This document shows positions 11,173-22,155 of a stretch of 64,000 nucleotides of DNA, piece after piece. The notes beneath the pieces were generated by a model. It saw nothing but the letters and a program-made list of their open reading frames with translations. It made no database searches and was not told where the DNA came from. The DNA is from Dryas octopetala (lineage: Eukaryota > Streptophyta > Magnoliopsida > Rosales > Rosaceae): NCBI GenBank assembly GCA_963921425.1, contig OY992835.1, forward strand, positions 21,142,001 to 21,206,000, read 5' to 3'. How positions within the stretch are numbered: position 1 is the first letter of the stretch; the number at the start of each line of letters is the position of its first letter. Position numbers and translations under genes: made by a program.

Positions 11173-14100
11173 TCACGAATCAGAGCCCATTATGTCCCGG
11201 GTCAAGGAAATCCCAATTGGATATGTCCTGTGTATTCTTGTTTTCATTGTTGGAACTTTTTCCCCAGGGATGTTGCTGGGGTCAGTCTTTTTCATGCTTG
11301 TCATTGATTTCTCAATCATGCTTGGCTCTTTAGTTTCAGAAATGAATTGGAGGCCCTGAGTATTAATGGTGGAAATTGGAACATGTCACTAGTGAATAAA
11401 AATAGTATGATGTGGAAGACAATGAGGCTCAAAATACCTTGAGGGATTTATCCTCTAATGCCATTGTTGAATGCTTTGCTAGCTTAGCAGAGACGTCCTG
11501 CACATACACAACTAAGATAACTTAGTAACTGAATGAGGAGAAATAGATGCACTGTAAGCCAGTCTCATTGATTAAAATTGTAGTAAGCAGAAAGTATCAG
11601 ACCATACTGGTTATTAGAAGAAGAGGAAGGTATGCACATAGAAATCTCCTGTAGCTCGTTTATTAGTCACTTTTCAAATAAACACAGATAGAATATTCTG
11701 ACCTGAAATGGTTCACTATCCTGCCGACCTTTGAAGCCTTCAGCTGCTTGGCATAGATACCATAGACCTGAGTTGGTCATATCCTGTATGATGAAACAAA
11801 AGGGGATAATCAATAACTACAAAAACTAAAAGAAATTAGAAAATGCAGAAGGTAATCAAAGGTGATTGCATAACCAGAAATATAACCTGTTTGCTCTCAA
11901 GAAGATCAACCTTTCCTTCCTGTTGAGCCAATTAAAAAAATACAACATAAGTAACCCTACAAGCTTATAGCATATGCCCGAGTAAATAAAATAAAAACAT
12001 ATAAGAGAATAGCAACTCACCAACCCAGAGACCATTTGATGAATTATTTCAACATCAAACCCAATTTGAGAAAGGTTTGATTTCACCTCCTTCACCTGTA
12101 TGAAAATGAAATGGCAGATGGATATAAGCATATTTATTGGTGTGCTATCAGCATTATCCCCTCTTTCCTTGAATTACTAGATGTTTCTCAAAGTCCAAAT
12201 AGCACTATGATGCTGATGTTATCAAAAAAATTTATTTCAAAAGATCTACCATAAAAAAGGAAATGACATGTATCTTGCTTGTAACAAAATGGGAGGAAAA
12301 TGGATCTCCTATTGTTCCTAATGATTCACCCAAGGAAGAGAAAGTGCAAAACAACTTATCATTTTATCCCATTTCAATTATAAGGTCCCATAATCTTGTG
12401 TACACATTGATGTCTTATTTGCGTTTAAGTATGCAAAATGCAAATAAATTGTTCCATACATCATTTGCAATAAGCTGAGTTGTTTCCTTCTGTTCCTCCA
12501 TCTTCCAATCCAAGTTTTCCAGCTTCTTTGTCAGATGCCTTTTTGTACACTAAAAAAACGATAGTCAAGATAGCAGTGTGCTGCAGACACCTTTAAGGAT
12601 AACCATCTGGAAAAGACATAACCACACCATGGTCAACAGATCTGACTTACAGCCAATGTTTCATGCACATGCTCTAACTGTTTTGACACGGTTGCAACAG
12701 CATTTGCCATATTATGCTTTGTTACAAACATTACATCAGAAAATGACCAGCCCTGCACAATCCCACAAGCATACCTGTAAATCAGCAATAGTGCACATCG
12801 TTGCAAGTGAAGAACTCAATAGAAAGTGTTATTGTGACCACAAATTCTCAGAGTTCAGTCTGTACATCTTACCTTCCACCACATGTAACAATATCCCATT
12901 GCACCAAGTGCAGCAGCTGGCACTAAGTACGAAGCATAACTCCCTGTAATGACATGATATGTGTGAGCATATATAATATAAATTAACTCCTCATGAGTCT
13001 CAAACAGACACTATCTGTGAAAGAAAATCATGTCATTTATTGTAGTAATTAAATTGAATACCATTACCACTAGATGCAGAATTCCCATTATAGATGGTTA
13101 CAGGGCCAGATGAGGTCAACTCCCTGATTTCTTGTGCCAATTGTTGAATCTGAAGGTAAAAAAGAAAACACATATAATTATAATTATTATTTTATACAAA
13201 CCCTGCAAAGATGAAATGCACCTACGAGCATGAAAGAACTAGAGTCATTGGCTAAACAGTTCAAAAAAAGAACAAAATAATAACAGGGCTGCTAACCAAG
13301 CACCTTTGAAAGGGTTCAAAAGAAAAAAATAGCTCCTCAGTGTAGCATTTGCCAAACTAAACTAAACTTGTAGCATTTGCCATGTTTTGACAATTACAAA
13401 TCATTAGTGTCCAATATGCACTGTGTCTCTCCCAAACTATGAATCTATTCAAGGATAAAAAAACCCCAATTGAATTCAGGAAGTTGCAATACCTGAGCTC
13501 TAATAATTGCAACATCACATCTGTCTGACAAGATCTCAGCTTCATTTACACCCTTCAGTAACTCCTGAAGCTGTGCAATAACATCAGACAATCGTCCACT
13601 CCTCAAGATGATAGAACTGGTCAAGCCTAAATTGAAAAAAAAAAAAAAAAGGAATAAAAATCTTACTAGTTAGAGGAAAATAGTAATAGATGGAAAGGAA
13701 CAAGGAACCATACAGTACTTTTGCCGAGGCAAATGACAAAAAATGCACTTCAATGCTTATTCTGTTTATTTGTCGTTTTAGAATTTGTTTCCTATTTTCT
13801 GTGTTGTTGCTGTTTCAGACTCTTATCACATACCTGTTTTTCATTTCTTTCCTAACGAAATTGCTAATAATTAGAAAAAACAAAGGAGTTATACTTTTGA
13901 AGTACTACGATTATTCCTGATGAAATGAACAAGAACCCACAGCCGCCAAAAGCCAATCCTGAATTATCATTCAGAGAGCCAACTGAGTTGCTATTTTTCC
14001 AAATTTCTCAAAAATTTAAATCAATTTTCAATCAAGTTTATATCCTAATGTAACCCAATTTCTTTTCTCATTGAAATTTCAAGAATTTGAATTTAAAAAA

Positions 14101-14248
14101 AAAAAAAGTGAGCAAAGATGATGATGATAATGATTATAAGAGAGAAGCAAGGGTAAAGAGGAACTAATATATATATTTCGAAAAAAGGGTCACCTGCTCC
14201 AACGAGGATGAGAACCTTAGAGTTTGAAACCCCAGTGTGTAATGCCAT
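11173..14248 (-). CDS. DUF1664 family membrane/coiled-coil protein
   Basis: Plant-specific protein of unknown biochemical role. Eleven exons on the minus strand: 14248-14194, 13626-13493, 13149-13068, 12943-12873, 12752-12651, 12549-12460, 12095-12021, 11919-11887, 11783-11703, 11497-11438 and 11355-11173, for 321 residues. The N-terminus MALHTGVSNSKVLILVGAG, read on into LTSSIIL, is a hydrophobic anchor. Exon 4 encodes a second hydrophobic stretch, YLVPAAALGAMGYCYMWWKG. The middle is predicted to be coiled coil (VSKQLEHVHETLA, KRHLTKKLENLDWKMEEQKE, VKSNLSQIGFDVEIIHQMVSG). The C-terminal exon is Lys/Thr-rich and ends at a TGA at 11175-11173. The family is recognised from the conserved N-terminus and coiled-coil order; function is not known. 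The gene shares a short divergent promoter with the LBR-1-like gene, the same arrangement as At1g04960/At1g04970 from memory. Confidence 0.9.
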
Positions 14249-14499
14249 TTTTTCTTGCTTGGCCTCCTCTCTCTTCTTCCCCGGAAAGATCCTTTTTAAT
14301 TCAACGAACAACTCAAAACAGTAAAACTATATTGACCCCGCCAAGAAAATACAAGAAAAGTTTGGGGGTGTTCTCGACATTTCACAGCTAAGACTTTCCT
14401 TTAAGTCTGTTAAAGCTCTGCGCTTTTTACCTGTTTCTCCCTCCATCGCCAAAATCAGTATTTTTTTTTTTTTCTTAGTCTCTCTTACCAGAGACCTCA
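14249..14499. promoter_or_regulatory. Bidirectional promoter, DUF1664 / LBR-1-like
   Basis: Only 251 bases separate the two divergent start codons. Both leaders and both core promoters must fit here or overlap. The stretch contains CT-rich tracts (for example 14460-14485) but no clear TATA box in either direction, consistent with TATA-less housekeeping promoters. Confidence 0.6.
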
Positions 14500-17226
14500 A
14501 TGGCACCGCCAACCATTTTCTTGCTTCTTATAGCTTCGTTTTTTATTCTGACGCAGACCCATCTCCAAGTTCATGCCACAGACCAAGCCTTCACGTCCAT
14601 GGTCATATCCCAAAAAGGTCTTGATTTTCTCAAGGACTTGCTCATATCCAAGGCTGTGTCTTCCATAATTCCACTCCAACTGCCTCGAATTCAGAAATCC
14701 ATGCGAATCCCATTTGTGGGAAACGTTAATATGGTGCTCTCCAACACCACAATCTATGGAATCGATGTTGGTTCCTCGTATTTCAAGCTGAGCGATGATG
14801 GAATTGCCATTATTGCTTCGGGGACCACATGCACTTTGAGCACGAATTGGCATTATTCATATAGTACTTGGCTTGTGCCTGTTGTTGTTTCAGATGAAGG
14901 GCATGCCACTGTTCAGGTATTTGATCTTTTCTTTATTTGTTTAGTTCAAATTCATTGTCTTTGGCCTTATATGAATGGATTAATTTCATTTTGGTGGTAT
15001 GTTTCTTGTTAAAAGAGTGATTGAATTTTATAATATAGTTATGACATGACAATTTGTTCCCTTTTCTGAACATTTTAACGAATTTGAGTTCATTTTGGAA
15101 ACTGAAAACTAGATGAGCTTTGGATATCATTGAGCCTTGTCTGTTTGCTTTAAGTGTTTTTCTGCTCATTTTTGTGTTCTTTAACAAAGGGTGTTTGACA
15201 AGTGCTGCTTCTGGGTAAGGTTGAAGGCTTGGAAGTTGGGCTTACATTAGGCTTGGGGATCCAAGAAGGAACTCTGAAGCTTTCCCTCAAGGACTGTGGT
15301 TGTTACGTTAAAGAGATCAACATAAAATTGGATGGAGGAGCCTCTTGGCTTTATCAAGGGTATGTAAGTTTTCTATTTGGTTGTGGGGAACCGTTTACTC
15401 TTTCAATTGATATTCCCCTTTTGTCCCTGCATCAGTTATTATTTTGTTTTGCATATCTAGAAGCTAGCAGTTTGCTTTATTGCTCTTTACCAGAAAACCA
15501 TCTTTGCAGTGACCATCTTCTTAAAACTTATACTTATGTGGAACTGGTCTTTTTTTGTATTTTTGTTTTGGTATTTCATCATTGGAAAACCTTTGCTTCC
15601 ATAAAGCTAGAGAAAGCCAAAGTTGAGTGTGTGCTTAATCGCTCTTTACCATTGGCAAGTTTAAGAAAACCACTTTTCTAGGATGTTTGCATCATCACTG
15701 ACTGGTTATGCTCAGTGGGTTCAACTAATTGTCTCAAGATTTGCCAGTTTTTTTATTTCCTTACGATTGTGTACTGCATGACTTATGCACCTTTTAGTTG
15801 AAGAGTAGGATCAGGATTTTGATTTCCTTCTGTGAATGATCGCTTTCCTTGTCATCCTTTAGCATGATTGATGCATTTGAAGAGCAAATAGGATCTGCAG
15901 TGGAAACTGCTATTACCAAGAAAATTGAAGATGGGATTTTAAAGCTTGATTCATTTCTGCAAGCTCTTCCAAAGGAGATCCCATTGGATGATAAAACTTC
16001 TTTGAATGTAACTTTTATGAATGAGCCGGTATTGAGTAATTCTTCCGTGGGGTTTGAGATTAATGGTTTATTCACTGCAAGAAGAGAGGCTTCAGTCTCT
16101 AAGTACCACAGTAAGGATTCACAACCACCGGTTCCCTGCTCAGATCCATCTAAAATGCTTGGAATTTCACTGGATGAGGCCGTGTTTAACTCTGTAGCAG
16201 CAGCATACTTTAATGTAAGTTTGGGAAATATTCGTGGAGTTAGTTCAGAATTGTGTTTATATTCTGTAAAAGCATGACCATCTTTAAAGTATATATCATT
16301 CAGTAATATCCTGCTTGCCTTCTTGTAGTTTATTTTTGTTAAAAAAAATAGTGGTCTATCTTTGGCCAGGCAGAATTTATGCAATGGATTGTGGATAAGA
16401 TACCAGATCAGTCTTTTTTGAACACTGCTGGATGGAGATTTATTATTCCCCAACTATACAAGAAATACCCAAACCATGATATGAACTTGAATATATCCTT
16501 ATCTTCTCCTCCAGTCATGAGGATCTCAGAGCATACTATTGATGCTACCATTTACGCGGACCTGACAATCGATGTATTGGAAGAGAACAGAGTAATACCA
16601 GTGGCATGCATCTCATTGGTAAGTTTATCTATGGAAAATTTGAATAGTTATATCATATGATAATCTTAATTTTTTACTCTGTATTTATGTTTCTCTGTTA
16701 ATTATGATAATCCTTACTTTTCACTCTGACTAGTTTATGTAATTTATGCATGATAATCATGCTTGTCTTCAAATAGTAATAAATATTTTAAGTTGTTTCA
16801 GGTCATTCGTGCATCTGGTTCAGTTAAAATCTCAGGCAATAACCTTGCCGGCAGCATGAAATTGGATGACTTTGCAATGTCGTTGAAGTGGAGCGATATT
16901 GGCAATCTTCGCTTGTATCTAATTCAGGTGCGCTTGCTTTATAGAAAGCTCACTCAAATCAAAATTTAGTTCCTGCATGAATTAAATAACGTTTGGTATG
17001 TCATACATTGCAGCCAGTGATATGGACAATTGTTCAGACTGTTTTCTTGCCATTTGTGAACTCACACCTCGGAAAAGGATTCCCTTTACCAATCATTCAC
17101 GGTTTCACCCTTCAAAATGCTGATCTAGTCTGCTCAAATTCAAGAATCATGGTTTGCAGCGATGTAACGTATGCAGAATTACAGTCACACAGTCTTAAAT
17201 GGCTTCTGACAATGTCTTCCACATAA
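14500..17226 (+). CDS. LBR-1: BPI/LBP family protein, LBR-1-like
   Basis: Secreted member of the bactericidal/permeability-increasing and LPS-binding protein family. Arabidopsis LBR proteins bind bacterial lipopolysaccharide and take part in LPS-triggered defence. Six exons: 14500-14916, 15220-15359, 15863-16214, 16370-16618, 16802-16927 and 17014-17226, for 498 residues. A hydrophobic signal peptide covers about residues 1-26 (IFLLLIASFFILTQT). The N-terminal BPI domain includes FTSMVISQKGLDFLKDLLIS, LKLSLKDCGCYVKEINIKL and GGASWLYQG. The C-terminal BPI domain covers MLGISLDEAVFNSVAAAYFN to LGKGFPLPIIHGF. The two-cysteine core of exons 1-2 is kept. A foldback MULE begins 171 bases after the stop and probably lies in the 3' UTR. 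Splice frames all agree. Actual ligand specificity cannot be read from sequence. Confidence 0.92.
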
Positions 17227-17397
17227 CTCGTATGCTTACATTCCACATAACTCGTCTAAGATGTCTTCAAAATCCATGAAATGCTTCTGAGGATTCAGAG
17301 CATCAGTTCCCTCTTTGTATAGCATTGTTCAGTATGCAAGATTCAGATGCAACAGCACCAGTGTACATGTTTATGGTTATACACCACATTTTTCTTT

Positions 17398-18139
17398 GGC
17401 ATAAATTCAATTTAGACACATAACTATATATGCTATTTCAACGGGGTCCACAAACTTTCAAATATTTCAAATATACACCTGATTTATTATGTAAATTGAA
17501 AAATGAAATTCCGTCCATCAATTTATTGAGAGATCAGTTAAATGTCAGCTTGGCTTTTGTTAACAGGGATTAATTGGCTACGTGGCATCAACTCAGCATA
17601 CATTTCCCGCCAAATGAGCAACACATGTCCACTTGATACAGGCCCACACACCCATCACCTCATTCCCGCTCGTCGAACGCTCTCCTGACCATTTAGTCTC
17701 CAAAAAACATCACGTTTTCTCCCAAATTCGAATATAAATCTCTCACTTGTGTTCAACGAGCGAGAAACAGATGATGAGTTTGTGGACCCGTGTCAGGGGT
17801 TAGGTGGACCTGTGTCGCTCATTTGGCTGGAAATGAGCGACGCGGGTCCACCTAACCCCTGACACGGGCCCACAAACTCTCACTCTCTCTATTATTATTA
17901 AATTGTGGGTCCGTGTCGCTCATTCGGCGGGAAATGTTTGCTGAGATAGTGCCACGTCGTCAAGTAATCCCGGTCAGCAAAAGCCAAGCTATAATTTAAC
18001 TGATCTCTCAACGAATTAATGGACATAAATTCATTTTTCAATTTAGATAATAGATCGGGTGTATATTTGAAATATTTTAAAGTTCATGGACCCCGTTGAA
18101 ATAGCTTATATAGTTATGTGTCTAAATTGAATTTATGCC
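17398..18139. mobile_element. Foldback MULE, 742 bp, 9-bp target duplication
   Basis: Non-autonomous Mutator-like element. The ends GGCATAAATTCAATTTAGAC and its complement are followed by long inverted repeats of about 230 bases each, nearly identical by eye. A perfect 9-base target duplication TTTTTCTTT flanks it at 17389-17397 and 18140-18148. The centre (17777-17878) is itself a hairpin with arms of about 48 bases around a 6-base loop. No transposase is encoded. It sits just downstream of the LBR-1-like stop codon. Confidence 0.92.
17777..17878. repeat. Inner hairpin of the MULE, 48-bp arms
   Basis: The arm at 17777-17824 (starting AGTTTGTGGACC) pairs with 17831-17878 (ending CCACAAACT) with only a few mismatches around the loop GGCTGG. 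GC content is far above the surrounding element. Confidence 0.85.
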
Positions 18140-18558
18140 TTTTTCTTTTCTTTTGAAGCTTTTTTTTCTCTCTTAATGTAATTTCAGCGATAATATTGCA
18201 ATTTACTTGCTATGTTTATAATTAAATAGTATTGTCATCTTCTTGACAACAACCCCCCCTTTTCATTTGATTCAAAGCATGGAGTTATTCTTTTTCTCCA
18301 ATAAAATGCTGTGTAAATTACTCTTTATGTTTATTATTTTTTTGTCGAAACTCTTTGTGATTGATTAATGCTTTATTATTTACTTTAATTTTTTAAAAAT
18401 GTTTTTACTTTCAGCAAACAGAAAGGACCACAAAACATGCATGAGGATTGAATCTTGTAATTTATCTTACCCTTAGAGTTTATTGGACTCAAAAATGATA
18501 TGGTACTGTGCAGATGACCGAATAATGAACAATTTTGTTCACTTTTGACCATTTAGAC

Positions 18559-21500
18559 TAGGGCTGGGTCGGTTTGACCGAAAAATCGAGATCAGATCCG
18601 AAACCGGCTCAATTGATGTCGAGAATAAACGAGCTGGAGAGGAATCGAACTTGTATGTTCGGTTTAGGTTCCGGTTCTGGTTCTCAGATCTTAAAACTGT
18701 CGGTTTACCGAACCGAACCGAGTATATATAACATTTAATTTAAATATTACATTTTTATACATTTCTATATCCTAAAATGCCTTTTTATAGCATATTTATA
18801 TACATTTCTATAATTTATATAAAAAATATATAAATTTATAAGCCCTAAACCCTAAACTCTTTCTATACCCTAAACCCTATAATTAATAATTTATATGTTT
18901 TTAAATTTATATAATACATTTTTATATAAAAACTAATTAAAAAATACCTTAAACTCTAATATTATACCATATCCTAAACAATTATACCATATAACTATAA
19001 ACTAAATTCTAAACCCTATATCATATTCATATATCCCATACTCTAAACCCTAAATTCACTCTATTGTGTATTTTAAAAATTTTAAATCATATACCTTATA
19101 AGGCTTATATCCTATACCAATATACCATATACCCTAACAGTCTAAGACTATAATTAATAATAATTCAATAATTCATAGTTGGTATATAACTAATAACTAT
19201 AGTCTATAGAAATGTTTAGTATGTTATAATATGATATAGTCTATAACTAATAACTATAGTCTATAATCTATATAAATGTTTAGTGTATAACTAATAGCTA
19301 TAGTCTATAATCTATATAAATGTTTAGTCTATAATTAATAACTATAGTCGATCTCTATAAATGTTTAGTATTGATAATAATTAAATAATGGGTAAATTAC
19401 ACGCAAGTACCTCAACTAACCACCTATTTTCACTTGAGTACCCCAATAAAAAAAAGTTGCTCAGAGGTACATCAATTATTGATTTTGCACACACAAATAC
19501 CTCCGTCAATTTTTCGTCTGAAAACTGTTAACTGCATACGTGGCGCGCTGACATGGTTTTTTAAAAAATGCCACGTGGACAAAAAAATAATAAAAAAATT
19601 AAATAAACTTTAAAAACTGAAATAATGATTAATAAAACTAAAAAAAAAAAACCTGCTCGCGCAGCTCCAGTCTTCCTTCCTTCGCCTCCCCCGCGTCGAC
19701 CACCAACCCAGCCACCTCCCTCCCCTTCTCTGGCCACCAACTTCATTTCTCTATTTCTATTTCTTTCTCTCTTTCAGTCACTCTTTCTCTCTTGCCCACC
19801 ACGTGTAGCTCGGATGCCGGACCTGCCTGGTGGGGCAGGGCCTAGGCTGGGTGAGGCAGGGTGAGGCTGGGATGCGTGGGGCTGATCGAGGCATGGCAAG
19901 GCTAGGCGTGGCAAAGTTGGGAGCGGCTGGGCGTGGCTGGGCGCAACGAGCAGATATGGGCAAGGCGAGGCTGGGGCTGGGGCTTGGTGAGGGGGCTTGG
20001 CTGGGTGGGGAGAGGCGGGGCTAAATTCAATTCTCGGACTTCAATCTGGTCCCTTCGATTTGCAACCATGGTTGGAGGTGTTTGCAGAATAAGAAGAAGA
20101 AGAGGGTGGAGGGCTCGATGCTGGTTGGGTGGCCGACGCGATCTACAGTGAAAGTGGTAGGGAAGGGTGGAGCTGGTGGCCGACAGGGGGAGGCGGAGGG
20201 AGGAAGGATCGGGGATGCGAGGTTGCTGGGTTCTTCTTAGCTCTTTTTTTTTATTAATTTAATTATTGGGTTTTTATTTTTATTTTTTTTAGTTTTCTTA
20301 ATCATTATTTCAGTTTTTTGAAGTTTATTTAATTTTTTTTTTATCCACGTGACATTTTTTTAAAACCATGTCAGCGTGCCACGTAGGCAGTTAACGGTCT
20401 TCAGACGGAAAAGTTAGGTACCTGTATGTGCAAAATCAATAATTGAGGTACCTCTGAGTAACTTTTTTTTATTGGGGTACTCAAGTGAAAATGAGTGGTT
20501 AGTTGAGGTACTTACGTGTAATTTGCCCTTCAATAATTCATAGTTGGTATATAACTAATAACTATAGTATACAGAAATGTTTTATATAAATTATAGATAT
20601 GTATAGAAATGTATTATCCAAATTATATAGAAAGGTATTTTAAAACACCAAAATACCCTAAACCCCAACCCCCAAAATACCCTAATGTCTAAATTACTAA
20701 AATACTATTTTTTTTCTCTTTCTTTCCCCTCCCTTTTTTTTTTTATTCTTTTCTCTAAAACCAAAAAGGTTTGTCTCCTCCCTTTTCTCAGTTTGAATAT
20801 CAAGAAAATCTGAAAGAAAGTAAGAGAGAGAGAGAGAGAAGAAGAAGAAAATTCTTGATTATGTTATTCTTAGAACAACACAACAATTACAAGGACTAAA
20901 GCTTATATAGCCTTTCTAAGCAAAACTCATGTAGCTAACTAATCTAACAGCTTAATAGCTGTATTAACAGAAATATACAAGTATACATACAACTCACTAA
21001 GCTGACATGACACCTGTATAACACTATAACTAGACAATAAAAGAAAAAGGTATTTATTTATTTTTAACCATGTTAACATTCTTTGTGTGTGCGCACTGCC
21101 CCCTTTTCTCTGAAACCACTTTCCTCTCTCACTCTCTCCTTGCGAGCAACCCTGCCCTGCCAAGATTCACCGTCGCCGGCCACCTCTGGACAATCCAAGG
21201 CCACCGGTCGACTCCCCAAGCCGGCGCCAACACAACCCAGTCGCCACCCATCCCGGCCAACCACCCCACGCAGCGAAATTGAAACTTCAAGCTGCGCCCC
21301 TCTCACCGAATTTCTTCAAATTTCGACCACCGATCATCAAATTTCTTAGTGGGTTTTCTTCCTCTCATCTCAAGCTTCAATCCCCTTATTATTTTACATG
21401 TTTTAGTTAAGTAATTTGGAAGTTGGAATTTTGGTGTTTGGTGTTTTCTTCCTCTCATCTCAGACCACTGCTCAACCCACCGGTCAAGGTCCATTCCGAG

Positions 21501-21649
21501 CCGAGCCAGCCGAAAAAGCCGGTCAACCGAGTGCCGGTTTACCGACATGCCGATATCAGACTTGATATCCAAAATGGCCAACCGAGGGGGTCCGGTTGGT
21601 ACACCGGTTTGAGGTTCTCAATTCGGTAACCGTACTGAACCCATCCCTA
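18559..21649. mobile_element. hAT-type element, 3.09 kb, 8-bp target duplication
   Basis: The left end TAGGGCTGGGT and right end ACCCATCCCTA are hAT-like terminal inverted repeats, each followed inward by CGGTT/ACCGAA-rich subterminal sequence. A perfect 8-base target duplication ATTTAGAC lies at 18551-18558 and 21650-21657. No transposase frame is visible, so it is non-autonomous. The body contains short telomere-like CCCTAAA runs (18843-18885 and 20640-20690), local repeats of a CTAATAACTATAGT unit (19180-19350, continuing at 20540 after the nested insertion), and a GC-rich segment at 21080-21280. A MULE is inserted at 19390-20528. Confidence 0.9.
19390..20528. mobile_element. MULE nested in the hAT element, GC-rich interior
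   Basis: The left terminal repeat begins GGGTAAATTACACGCAAGTA and the right one ends TACACGTAA reversed to GTAATTTGCCC. The inverted repeats run for about 250 bases each (19390-19640 and 20270-20528) with a few differences. The flanks TTAAATAAT (19381-19389) and TTCAATAAT (20529-20537) match at 8 of 9 positions, as expected of a MULE target duplication. The interior, about 19650-20240, is strikingly GC-rich and unlike both the terminal repeats and the host element. It could be captured host sequence (Pack-MULE-like) or low-complexity expansion. No convincing protein is encoded. Confidence 0.88.
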
Positions 21650-21657
21650 ATTTAGAC

Positions 21658-22155
21658 TATCCATTCACTCTTTCTTTTTTTTCTTTTTTTGGAGAAAAAT
21701 CATTCACTCATTATTTGAAAGAGTAATGCTACATGTAACACATGTTTTATGCCATATCGATATTACGTTTTCAAAATAAAAATGTGACATCAATATGGTA
21801 CAAAAATGATTTTGAAAATGTAATATCAATATGGTACAAAAATGTGATACAAATAGTTAAAAATTAAAATCCATGATTCCATGTTTTTCTTTGACCTTGT
21901 GCTGTCAAAACGCAGCGTCTTACCCTCTCTGAAACGCTTTGTAGGCCCGCTACAGAACAGCTGAAACGCACCGTTTAACCTCTTCTCCCTCCTAAATTAG
22001 ATAAGTTCCCTCGAAATATCTCTGCAGTTTATAGTTGTACTCAGACCAACAAAATCTACACCGTGAAAAACCTCTCTAAACCCCTCTCTCTTGGCTTCTC
22101 TTCTGTCTTTGGTTCGCTATCTTATGAGCTACTACTCTCTCAAACCCACACAAAA
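21658..22155 (+). promoter_or_regulatory. Upstream region of tRNase Z gene
   Basis: The spacer between the hAT element and the tRNase Z start holds two copies of an ATCAATATGGTACAAAAATG unit (about 21790-21850) and an AT-rich to CT-rich leader. The hAT insertion lies only about 500 bases upstream of the ATG, so it may form part of the distal promoter. Confidence 0.4.

Noticed and set aside
18840..18885. CCCTAAA runs suggesting an interstitial telomere
   Set aside because: Only a few imperfect units within the AT-rich body of the hAT element; too short for a telomeric array.
21073..21349. Overlapping GC-rich frames inside the hAT element
   Set aside because: Several frames are open on both strands because the segment is GC-rich; no motif recognised.
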